Source: Candidatus Kapaibacterium sp. (GTDB taxonomy: Bacteria; Bacteroidota; Ignavibacteria; Kapaibacteriales; UBA2268). From it: a stretch of DNA of 39,500 nt. Location of the stretch: positions 1 to 39,500 of the forward strand of contig JAONBD010000014.1 in assembly GCA_028376765.1 (NCBI GenBank), read 5' to 3'. The notes beneath the pieces are model-generated. The model was given only the letters and a program-made list of their open reading frames with translations, was not told the DNA's origin and did not search any database. Below are positions 10,216-18,770 of this stretch, one piece after another (positions within the stretch are counted from its first letter, which is position 1; each line of letters begins with the position of its first letter). The position numbers and the translations under genes are program-made.

Positions 10216-12561
10216 TTATCTTCTTCTTCTACCACCACGCGTATTTCCGCCAGTGTCCATTTTTTTGTTAACTCTAATTTTGTACGTTTTGAAAGTTGGT
10301 TCCGATACTTTACCATTTTCAGGATTAATGGAAGTAGCTTCCATTTTTATTGAAATCTCCCCTCTTACCTTACCTTCATCATCAGGTTCACCTGTCATTC
10401 CAAAATTAATTTGAACTGTGTTATCATCATTTACAGTTGATTTTGGTGTTCCAACAATTGTATAGCCTTTAACTTTAGCGTCTGTATCAACAATTCTAAA
10501 ATTAACATTAGATTTCTTTTCAGAATCGTTTGGATCATAAGTAGGAGCATCAATTTTAATATTTTGAATTCTAACTAGTAATTGATCCTCTCCAGCTATA
10601 TTATCAGTAGCAAAATTTGTTGACAAACCTGGTTGTCTTTGTTTGATACTAACCGAAGTTTCAGGGAAAATTGGAATTTCCTTTTTGCTAATAGGATCTA
10701 CCCATACTATTTCAAGAATTGCATCATTAGCGGAAGCAGAAAAGTTCAATTTATCTTCTCTACCAGCATTTAAGCCAACAATTCTTTTACCTTGAGCATC
10801 AGCATCTGTTTTAAAGTAAATAGCGAATTGATCGGCTGCAATCTTCTGACCAGATGGTGGAGTATATTCAAAGAACATCTGCTGTCCATAATTAGCTAGT
10901 GCAGCAAACTGATTTTTCAGCCTTGAAACATCTTCTTCGATTACACTAGGGAAAACTGTTAGATCAACATTCTTTTCAGATCTATTAGGAACAATATTAT
11001 GTTCTAATTTAACTATATATTCTTTTGGTACACCTTCTCCCGAAGATAAAGCCTGACTTACCGTACCATAATAATCTCTTGATTGACCTTCAGCAGGAGT
11101 TGTTTCGCTTACAGGACGCATTACTATAGTTGCGAGTGGCTGACCTGCCCCTCCAGATTCTTTAGAATATACATTACCTTTTACCACATTCATTCCTGTT
11201 CTCCAAGGAGCAATTTGGAATCTAAAGTTAGCTGGCTGACCCGCAAAAGCATAAACATTATTACTTGCTTCAATAATTGGTTTACTTGGAGGAGGATCTA
11301 ATACATTTACCCTAACATCAAATTCGATTGTATTCTGATTCTGTTCAAAGTTTTTGGACATCCCAGGACTTAGCAGAGTTACTATATAGCCGTATAATTG
11401 AACATTTCCAATTTTATCAAGTGCTTTAATATCTCCACTAACTTCAAGTTCAGCTATCTCTTTGTTTACAGCAGCAATGAAAGAATCGTGTGTTGCTGGT
11501 TCAGCAAAAACGAAAGCACCACGTCTTTCTTTTACCATTTTAATAATATCAGCATTTACTTCTTTTTCAAGTTGTTTTTTTACTTTTTTAAGTTCTCCAA
11601 TCTTAAGTTGAACTGTACCAATATTCACGGTAGATTCGTCTTCAACCGATTCATTTTGGCCACCCTTGATACCAAGAATTTTATTTGTTTTTGCATCATA
11701 TCTAAGCTTAAACCATCCTTCAGTAGCAGGAGGTTCAAAATTAACAACAAATAATTTGTTGCTTTTATTCTCATCAGATTGTGTTAGGTCAGCATCAACG
11801 TCATCAACATCAACCGAATCTTTTGCATAAAAGAAAATATTTTCATCGTTTACATCACTAGGTTTAAAATCTTGACCGATAGAAACAGCTTTGTAAATTG
11901 GCTCAACAGTTTTACGTCCTACTGTTCCATTCTTTACATGCTCTTCTACCCTCTTATTCATTGCTTCGTGATCTAGATACAAGTCACGAACACCTTTAAG
12001 TTCCCAGCCAGTATCCAAAATTTTAGTGCCGATTGGCATTTCGTTCATATTTGTGATTTTATTCTGAGCCATAAATTCATTAAGTATAGAATCATTAGGG
12101 AAAGGAGGTGATATTCCCTGCTCATCGCTTGGATTGTAAAATATTTCGTATTGAATATTTTCAACATTAGCAAGTTTTACATTTTTTTCTAATCGCTCGA
12201 TGTATTCCTTATCTGTTTCAGCTTCCATTCTGTCTAAAACACCAGAAACATCAGTTACACCAACTGCTATTAGATACCTTCGGTCCGATTTGATATCAGC
12301 ACCAATTAAGTCTTTGATCATACCCGTAGCTTTAAGCTCGGCACTTGGTACACTAACCTCATCTTGAGGTTTTGTAGTAATACCTTCAGTACCAGCACCA
12401 GCTTGAAGTTGGGATAAAATACTTTTAACAATTTTCATTGTTTCTTTTTGCTTCTGATGTAGATGCTCTTCGGCCTCATCACGCTCAACAATGATTATCA
12501 GCAGTTCTAATACTACTGCTAAATACAATACGAAATATACCTTTCCGGCAGAACCTGACAT
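10216..12561 (-). CDS. Inner-membrane-anchored large periplasmic protein, GldM/PorM-like (T9SS core) by architecture
   Basis: Single N-terminal TM (VYFVLYLAVVLELLIIIV), helical region, then beta/Ig-like domains; resemblance to GldM is architectural only. Confidence 0.45.
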   Translation of the reverse strand: MSGSAGKVYFVLYLAVVLELLIIIVERDEAEEHLHQKQKETMKIVKSILSQLQAGAGTEGITTKPQDEVSVPSAELKATGMIKDLIGADIKSDRRYLIAVGVTDVSGVLDRMEAETDKEYIERLEKNVKLANVENIQYEIFYNPSDEQGISPPFPNDSILNEFMAQNKITNMNEMPIGTKILDTGWELKGVRDLYLDHEAMNKRVEEHVKNGTVGRKTVEPIYKAVSIGQDFKPSDVNDENIFFYAKDSVDVDDVDADLTQSDENKSNKLFVVNFEPPATEGWFKLRYDAKTNKILGIKGGQNESVEDESTVNIGTVQLKIGELKKVKKQLEKEVNADIIKMVKERRGAFVFAEPATHDSFIAAVNKEIAELEVSGDIKALDKIGNVQLYGYIVTLLSPGMSKNFEQNQNTIEFDVRVNVLDPPPSKPIIEASNNVYAFAGQPANFRFQIAPWRTGMNVVKGNVYSKESGGAGQPLATIVMRPVSETTPAEGQSRDYYGTVSQALSSGEGVPKEYIVKLEHNIVPNRSEKNVDLTVFPSVIEEDVSRLKNQFAALANYGQQMFFEYTPPSGQKIAADQFAIYFKTDADAQGKRIVGLNAGREDKLNFSASANDAILEIVWVDPISKKEIPIFPETSVSIKQRQPGLSTNFATDNIAGEDQLLVRIQNIKIDAPTYDPNDSEKKSNVNFRIVDTDAKVKGYTIVGTPKSTVNDDNTVQINFGMTGEPDDEGKVRGEISIKMEATSINPENGKVSEPTFKTYKIRVNKKMDTGGNTRGGRRRR

Positions 12562-12590
12562 AAATATCCTCGTTATTTCATATTAATTTA

Positions 12591-12619
12591 CAAAAATATT
12601 TCGGACAATTCTTGTCCAA
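12591..12619 (-). promoter_or_regulatory. Candidate promoter of the GldM-like cluster: TTG-N18-TATTTTTG (alternative TTTG-N22), with palindrome in the spacer
   Basis: Reverse complement gives GCTTGGACAAGAATTGTCCGAAATATTTTTG; -7 box at 12591-12598, TTG at 12617-12619; 30 nt upstream of the ATG. Confidence 0.5.
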
Positions 12620-12756
12620 GCAAATTAATTAAGTTTACAATATATGTGAATTTGAACAAAATTACAAATAAGTGTTTGTAATGTTCTTTAGAACTTTTTA
12701 AAAAAATAAAAAATTTAGTAGATATGGATCAGAGGCAATTTTAATTTATTATTGAT

Positions 12757-12764
12757 TAACTTTG
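12757..12764 (+). promoter_or_regulatory. Bacteroidetes-type -7 element (TAACTTTG) upstream of trkA
   Basis: TAnnTTTG match 46 nt upstream of the ATG at 12810; weak -33. Confidence 0.4.
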
Positions 12765-12809
12765 AACTTCAAATTATGTAAAGATTTCTTAATAAAAAAA
12801 TTATTTTTT

Positions 12810-14153
12810 ATGAATATCCTTATAATAGGTGCAGGAAATATTGGCTCTCAATTAGCTAAAAGATTGTCAATACAAAAACATAGTATTACTATAGTAGAAC
12901 AAGATCATGTTAAATCAGAATATGCAAAAGAACATCTTGATGCAATAGTAATAGAGGGTTCGGCAACTGATTACAAGACATTATTGTTTGCTGGAATTGA
13001 ATCCGCAGATATAGTAGCTTCTTTATCAAACTCTGATGAAGTTAATTTATTTGTATGTCAAGTTGCTAAAAAACTTAATGTAGAAAGTACAATTGCTAGA
13101 GTTAGAAATCCTCAATTTTTAGAAAAAGATTTTATTTTGAACAAAAAAGATCTTGGAGTTGATTACTTTATTCATCCTGAAAAAGAAGCGGCGGAAGCTA
13201 TATTAAGATTAATTCGACAGACTAATGCTACAGATGTAATTGAATTTGAAGATGGTAAAATTAAATTACTTGGAATTAGAATTGAAAGAGACTCGCAAGT
13301 ATTAAATATTCCCCTGCATGAGCTTTCTAAAAAATTTGGAAGGTTACCTTTTACACTAGTTGCAATCAAAAGGAACCAATACACCATTATACCAAGTGGT
13401 TCTGATATACTTCTTGCAGGAGATCAAATTTTCCTTATCAGTAAAGATGAAGACATTGAAAAATCTCTACAAATTCTTGGAAAAAAAGATTCATCGATAG
13501 ATAATGTGATGATAATTGGTGGAGGGATGATTTCCAGATTTATTTGTGAAGAAATTGATAAATCAATCAAATTAAAAATAATTGAAAAATCTGAGAAAAA
13601 AGCAGCTGTCATTTCTGAAAAATATAGACAGCCATTAATAATACTCGGTGATGGTTCAGACCTTGATTTATTAAATTTTGAAGGGCTTATGGATATGGAC
13701 GCCTTTGTATCTATAACTGGTGATGATGAAACAAATATTATTACAAGCCTAGTAGCTAAACATTTAGAAGTACCAAGAACAATTACATTAATTGCAAAAA
13801 GTGAATACATTCCACTAACACCAACTATAGGTCTTGATTCTGTGATCTCTAAACAGCAAATGACGGTTAATTCAATTCAAAAATTCATAAGAAGAAAACA
13901 AGTAGCCTTATTTGCCGAAATTCCTGGAGTAGATGCCGAAGTAATAGAATTTATCGCAAATGAGGGAACTCGAGTATGTAAAAGGCAGTTAAGCAAAATT
14001 AAATTCCCCAAAAAAACTATTGTTGGAGCAATTCTAAAAGGTGGCGATAAATTAGAAGTACCAAAAGGCGACACACAAATAGAGCCTGGAGACAAAGTAA
14101 TCGTAGTTGCCGAACCTGAAGCAATTAATGAAATAGAAAGGCTTTTCAGATGA
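12810..14153 (+). CDS. trkA: Trk-type potassium uptake regulatory protein TrkA (ORF-track TTG start 12762; ATG 12810 preferred)
   Basis: MNILIIGAGNIGSQLAKRLS Rossmann motif, second NVMIIGGGMISRFICEEI repeat, two TrkA-C-like regions. Confidence 0.9.
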   Translation: MNILIIGAGNIGSQLAKRLSIQKHSITIVEQDHVKSEYAKEHLDAIVIEGSATDYKTLLFAGIESADIVASLSNSDEVNLFVCQVAKKLNVESTIARVRNPQFLEKDFILNKKDLGVDYFIHPEKEAAEAILRLIRQTNATDVIEFEDGKIKLLGIRIERDSQVLNIPLHELSKKFGRLPFTLVAIKRNQYTIIPSGSDILLAGDQIFLISKDEDIEKSLQILGKKDSSIDNVMIIGGGMISRFICEEIDKSIKLKIIEKSEKKAAVISEKYRQPLIILGDGSDLDLLNFEGLMDMDAFVSITGDDETNIITSLVAKHLEVPRTITLIAKSEYIPLTPTIGLDSVISKQQMTVNSIQKFIRRKQVALFAEIPGVDAEVIEFIANEGTRVCKRQLSKIKFPKKTIVGAILKGGDKLEVPKGDTQIEPGDKVIVVAEPEAINEIERLFR

Positions 14154-14920
14154 AAATAAGTGTAATAACACCTTCCTATAATCAAGGTAATTTTATTTCT
14201 GAAACAATCGAATCTGTTTTAAATCAAAATTGGGATAATCTCGAATATATCATTATGGATGGTGGCTCGACCGACAACACTTTAGAAATTATTAAAAAAT
14301 ATGACAAAGATAATCCTAACAAAATAATTTGGAAATCTGAAAAAGATCGTGGTCAATCCCATGCAATTAATAAAGGGTTTGAACTTGCTACTGGCGATAT
14401 TGTTTGCTGGCTAAATTCTGATGATTATTTCCCAAAAGATACATTAAAAAAGGTAGCTGCCAAATTTGAAGATAATCCTAACTCAAAATGGTTAACAGGT
14501 GATTATATTATTATCGATGCCAATGGAAATGAAATTCAGAATTTCGTAAAAAAGTATAAAAACTTGCTCAAACTTTTACCAAAAAAATTGACATTATCAA
14601 TAGCAAATTATGTTAACCAACCTTCTACTTTTTGGAGAAAGGACATAATTGATGAAATTGGACTAATTAATGAAGATCTTAATTATACAATGGATTATGA
14701 ATACTGGATTAGAATCATTCAAAAATATGATCCATTAATAGTTAAAGATGCCTTATCAGTTTTTAGGATTCATGGCGAATCAAAAGGTGGTGATCAATTT
14801 GAAAAGCAATTTAAAGAAGAATACCAAGTTGCAAAAAACAACAATGTTGGCATTTTACCTCTCCTTCTTCACTCTATCCACAATAAATTAATAATTGCTG
14901 CTTACAAATTTCTAAAGTAG
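14150..14920 (+). CDS. Family 2 glycosyltransferase
   Basis: ISVITPSYNQGNFISETIESVLNQ, IMDGGSTDNTLEII, WLNSDDYF; 4-nt ATGA overlap with trkA. Confidence 0.9.
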   Translation: MKISVITPSYNQGNFISETIESVLNQNWDNLEYIIMDGGSTDNTLEIIKKYDKDNPNKIIWKSEKDRGQSHAINKGFELATGDIVCWLNSDDYFPKDTLKKVAAKFEDNPNSKWLTGDYIIIDANGNEIQNFVKKYKNLLKLLPKKLTLSIANYVNQPSTFWRKDIIDEIGLINEDLNYTMDYEYWIRIIQKYDPLIVKDALSVFRIHGESKGGDQFEKQFKEEYQVAKNNNVGILPLLLHSIHNKLIIAAYKFLK

Positions 14921-14948
14921 ATTAAAAACAAGTAAATTTAATAAAAAA

Positions 14949-14974
14949 AAGCTTCTCAATAAATTGAGAAGCTT
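14949..14974. terminator. Bidirectional terminator between GT2 (+) and tRNA-Thr (-)
   Basis: AAGCTTCTCAAT-AA-ATTGAGAAGCTT palindrome with A/T tracts on both sides. Confidence 0.85.
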
Positions 14975-14984
14975 ATTTTTTGAG

Positions 14985-15058
14985 AGCCACTTGTCGGACT
15001 CGAACCAACGACCTGCTGATTACAAATCAGCTGCTCTAGCCAGCTGAGCTAAAGTGGC
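14985..15058 (-). tRNA. tRNA-Thr (anticodon TGT); CCA not encoded
   Basis: Reverse complement GCCACTTTAGCTCAGCTGGCTAGAGCAGCTGATTTGTAATCAGCAGGTCGTTGGTTCGAGTCCGACAAGTGGCT folds as cloverleaf; loop TTTGTAA. Confidence 0.96.
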
Positions 15059-15072
15059 GTCAAAACAGAGCA

Positions 15073-15103
15073 CAAAAATAAGGAAGTTTTTTTAATTAGC
15101 AAA
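15073..15103 (-). promoter_or_regulatory. Promoter of tRNA-Thr: TTTG-N19-TATTTTTG
   Basis: Perfect match to the Bacteroidetes TTTG/TAnnTTTG consensus just upstream of the tRNA. Confidence 0.75.
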
Positions 15104-15121
15104 TATTTTTTTCAATCTTTA

Positions 15122-15895
15122 TTATTTTTCTTGATTTTTTTTGGATATGCTCTGAATTTCCCATAGAAAGGAGTATTTCAAGAAAGTTGAAATCATTGTG
15201 GAAGTTGCAACTAAGAAGCCATGAATACCATCTTTCCAAGCATTTCTTAATATATACTGCCTGATAAATGCACTCAAAGGATTAACGATTAAGTTTGATA
15301 TTTTAAATAATTTACCTTCAGAGTGGTATGATTCAGCAGAAATTTGAGCATATCGCACTAGCTTAGAATAATGATGATATATTCCAGTATAAGAATGGTG
15401 GATTAATTTTCCATTAATTTTTTTTGATTTAACATTACAATACAGTTTATCGTGAGGATCCTTTCCTTTCCAAATTGGTTCAGTACTTTTATGAACTAAC
15501 CTAAGATTCCAATCAGGTTGCCAGGCATATTTCAACATTTTCCCTAAATAGAAAGTTGCCCTATTTAATTGGTAAGCCCCAAAAGTTTTGTTATTAATTA
15601 TATCAGATATTTCATTAAGCAAATCTAAATCAGGAATTTCATCACAATCTAAAGATAATATCCAATCATTAGTACATTTAGATAATGCAGAGTTCTTTTG
15701 AGCAACGTGGCCCTTCCATTCCTCAATATAGACTCTAGCTCCATTTTTTTTGGCTATTTCTATTGTCTTATCGGTTGATCCAGAATCGACAACAATTATT
15801 TCTGAAGCAATTGAGGAAATAGAATCCAACATTTTGTGAATGATTCGTTCTTCATTAAAAGAAATTACTGCTACCGACAATGGTAGTTGTTTCAA
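15122..15895 (-). CDS. Family 2 glycosyltransferase, WaaE/KdtX-like
   Basis: LSVAVISFNEERIIHKMLDSI, EIIVVDSGSTDKTIEIA, WILSLDCDEIPD, AYQLNRATFYLGK. Confidence 0.87.
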   Translation of the reverse strand: MKQLPLSVAVISFNEERIIHKMLDSISSIASEIIVVDSGSTDKTIEIAKKNGARVYIEEWKGHVAQKNSALSKCTNDWILSLDCDEIPDLDLLNEISDIINNKTFGAYQLNRATFYLGKMLKYAWQPDWNLRLVHKSTEPIWKGKDPHDKLYCNVKSKKINGKLIHHSYTGIYHHYSKLVRYAQISAESYHSEGKLFKISNLIVNPLSAFIRQYILRNAWKDGIHGFLVATSTMISTFLKYSFLWEIQSISKKNQEK

Positions 15896-15974
15896 ATCTA
15901 GCCCCTTTTTGTAACTATAAGTAATATATAAGTGTCTATATTAAGTAAATAAAAATATTAAAGCAAAACATATC

Positions 15975-18746
15975 ATGAAAAAAATCATATTAATCATCTG
16001 TATTATTTCAATCTCTTTAAAATCAAAAGAGATTATTATCAAAACAAAATCCGATTTTACCTTAGATGCAATAACCAATTATTTAGAGAATAACTACAAA
16101 TCAATTCTGTCCGATTTTGACACACAATTCTTTATTAATAATCGAACTATTTTCAACCCTAAATCTCACTATAATAATTTACTCGAAAGAAGTGCTAATA
16201 TTAATAGTTTAAAAAATATCTATATAGTAAGCTACAGCTCTTCTATAAATGCCGAGATACTAATTTCTAAACTTAAACCAGATCCCTCATTTGAATTTGT
16301 GGAGCAAATGCCAAAAAGAGAATTACTTTTTGAAGCAAATGACTCTTTACTACAACAACAATATTACCTTGAAAATATAAAATTATTTGAAGGACTTGAT
16401 AACTTTTCACCTAGTGAAAATGAAGTTCTTATTGCTATAGTAGATACTGGGCTAGATTATTTACATGAAGATTTAAAAGAAAATATCTGGATTAATACTG
16501 GTGAAACTGGTATTGATGAGAACGGAGAAGAAAAAGAAAGTAATAATATTGATGATGATAATAATGGATATATTGATGATTATCGAGGTTGGGATTTTGT
16601 TTCTTCTTTTGGAGAAGATAATGATCCTTATCCTGGTAATGGTCATGGTACTCATGTAGCTGGTATAGCTGCTGCAAAAACTAACAACAAAATTGGAGTT
16701 GTTGGCATTGCACAAAATTCTAAATTAGTTGGTGTGAAAATTGGATCTGATAATCCTAATAGCAGAAGTGTTGCCAGAGGCTACGAAGGAATATTATACG
16801 CTGCAATAATTGGTGCAGATGTTATAAATTGCTCGTGGGGTGGTGGAGGATTTTCTCAATCGGAAGAGTTGGTAATTGAAACGGCTTATGAACTGGGTTC
16901 TATTATAGTTGCAGCTGCTGGAAATGATAATTCGGATATAGCCTTCTACCCTGCTGCTTATGACCATGTTGTTTCAGTTGCCTCAAGTGGAGCTTCAAAT
17001 TCAAAATCAGGTTTTTCAAATTATAATTCTACAGTAGATATTACAGCTCCTGGAAGTGGAATTTTTAATACAATTCCCAACAATGATTATGCATCATTGA
17101 ATGGTACTTCAATGGCATCACCAGTTGTTGCAGGTGCTTTCGCTCTTGCCTTGCAATCTTTCCCAAATTATTCTAAAGATCAAATAATTGAACAGATGCT
17201 TGGTACAGCCAGCTCCGATTTAAATACAAATAATTTTGTTGGAAAACTTGGCAGTGGTCTTCTTGATATTGAAGAAATGATTAATAATAAAAATGCTAAG
17301 AATATAAGCCTAGCAAACTACAATGTATCAGATCTAGATAATAATAATATTTTTGAATCGGGCGAGGAACTAAGAATTGATTTTAGTTTAAAAAACATAT
17401 TAAACAATATTAATAATTTTTCATATAATTTTTATAATAATCAAACATCCGAAATATTAGAATCTGAGATTATCAATAAAGGATTATTTGAAACAAATCA
17501 GTCATTTTTAGAATCTCAAGTTATTACTTTACCAGAAGAACTCCCATTAGATTTTAATTACAACCTATCATTAAATGTTACTGGCGATGGATACTCAAGA
17601 GAATTTATTCTTCCATTTAATGTAAATCAATCATATCGTAATATTGGAAATCAAAAAATTGATTTAACTATTAATTCACGTGGGAATTTAGGATTTAATG
17701 ATTATCCGTCTAACAATCAGGGAATTGGTTTTTCTTACTTAGATGGATCCAACTTGTTATTTGAAGGAGGTTTAATAATTTCTACCTCTTCAAATAGTAT
17801 TTCTTCGGTTGTAAGATCTTCTAACCAAGGCTCTCAATATTCAGACTTTACACCAAACTCTGTAGTTGTTACAGAAGATTTATGGGGTGCCGCAAGAGCA
17901 ACAAACTCATTTAAAGATAATAATATTATTGGTAGAGCTGGTGTTGAAATTACAAAGGAATATTTAATTTCTAAATCGGATGAACTTTCTAATGTTGTAT
18001 TTATAAAAAATATTATTAAAAATACTTCCAATTTTGATACAGACTCACTTTTTGTGGGATATTTCTTTGATTGGGACTTAGGGCAAAGTGGTAGAAATAA
18101 TGTAGCAGAATTTTGGGAAGAAGAAAACATAGGAATACAATACAGCAATGATGACCAAACTTTACCTTATGTTGCTTCTGCACTTATTTCTGATGGCGAG
18201 TTTATCTTCTACCCTCTTGATAATGATGGAAGCTCTGAGATGAATCCTGGCGTTTATGATGGCTTTACAAAAAATGAACAGTGGCAACTTATATCTGGAG
18301 AAATATCTAGATCTAAATCCAATATTACTGATGCGTCAATGGTATTTTCATCAGGGCCATACAGTTTGCAAAAAGAAGAAACAATTGAAATAATTTATGT
18401 TTTAATGGTTGCTGATAGTAAGAGTGATTTCCCAGATCTTTATTCAAAAGCGAAAATTAATTTTGAGCAACTAAGTATTAAAAATCAAAATGATAATGAC
18501 GCAGAACTTTTAATAAGTCCAAACCCGATTAAAGGTAATTCTTTAACAATAGAAACACCAAACGAAATACTAGGTCTCACCACTATAAACATCACTAGTA
18601 TTAAGGGAACAAATGTATTTTCTGAAACTTTAAATATTGATAAATCTGTAATCGAGTTAAATTTAGATTTAATTGAAAGTGGAAGTTATTTTATTGAATT
18701 AATTAACAATGGTAATAAATATAAAGGAAAGTTTATATCATTATAA
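15975..18746 (+). CDS. Secreted S8 (subtilisin-like) peptidase with T9SS C-terminal sorting domain
   Basis: Catalytic motifs AIVDTGLDY, GHGTHVAGIAA, NGTSMASPVVAGA; tail LLISPNPIKGNSLTI...IKGTNVFSETLN...LIESGSYFIELINNGNKYKGKFISL. Confidence 0.93.
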   Translation: MKKIILIICIISISLKSKEIIIKTKSDFTLDAITNYLENNYKSILSDFDTQFFINNRTIFNPKSHYNNLLERSANINSLKNIYIVSYSSSINAEILISKLKPDPSFEFVEQMPKRELLFEANDSLLQQQYYLENIKLFEGLDNFSPSENEVLIAIVDTGLDYLHEDLKENIWINTGETGIDENGEEKESNNIDDDNNGYIDDYRGWDFVSSFGEDNDPYPGNGHGTHVAGIAAAKTNNKIGVVGIAQNSKLVGVKIGSDNPNSRSVARGYEGILYAAIIGADVINCSWGGGGFSQSEELVIETAYELGSIIVAAAGNDNSDIAFYPAAYDHVVSVASSGASNSKSGFSNYNSTVDITAPGSGIFNTIPNNDYASLNGTSMASPVVAGAFALALQSFPNYSKDQIIEQMLGTASSDLNTNNFVGKLGSGLLDIEEMINNKNAKNISLANYNVSDLDNNNIFESGEELRIDFSLKNILNNINNFSYNFYNNQTSEILESEIINKGLFETNQSFLESQVITLPEELPLDFNYNLSLNVTGDGYSREFILPFNVNQSYRNIGNQKIDLTINSRGNLGFNDYPSNNQGIGFSYLDGSNLLFEGGLIISTSSNSISSVVRSSNQGSQYSDFTPNSVVVTEDLWGAARATNSFKDNNIIGRAGVEITKEYLISKSDELSNVVFIKNIIKNTSNFDTDSLFVGYFFDWDLGQSGRNNVAEFWEEENIGIQYSNDDQTLPYVASALISDGEFIFYPLDNDGSSEMNPGVYDGFTKNEQWQLISGEISRSKSNITDASMVFSSGPYSLQKEETIEIIYVLMVADSKSDFPDLYSKAKINFEQLSIKNQNDNDAELLISPNPIKGNSLTIETPNEILGLTTINITSIKGTNVFSETLNIDKSVIELNLDLIESGSYFIELINNGNKYKGKFISL

Positions 18747-18770
18747 ACTCTCCGATATTATTATAAATTA

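Noticed and set aside
11083-11754. Plus-strand ORFs (72 and 118 aa) antisense to the GldM-like gene
   Set aside because: Low-complexity Phe/Ser/Tyr-rich translations typical of the complement of a real CDS; no start context
13172-14185. Minus-strand ORFs antisense to trkA
   Set aside because: Overlap a clear TrkA CDS; composition of spurious reverse frames
16540-16590. Tandem repeat in GATGATGATAATAAT tract
   Set aside because: Short acidic codon run encoding NIDDDNNGYIDD, common in S8 proteases of this group
16473-16715. Minus-strand ORFs (80 and 61 aa) antisense to the S8 peptidase
   Set aside because: Ile/Tyr/His-rich mirror of the Asp/Asn-rich GAT/AAT codons; no independent support
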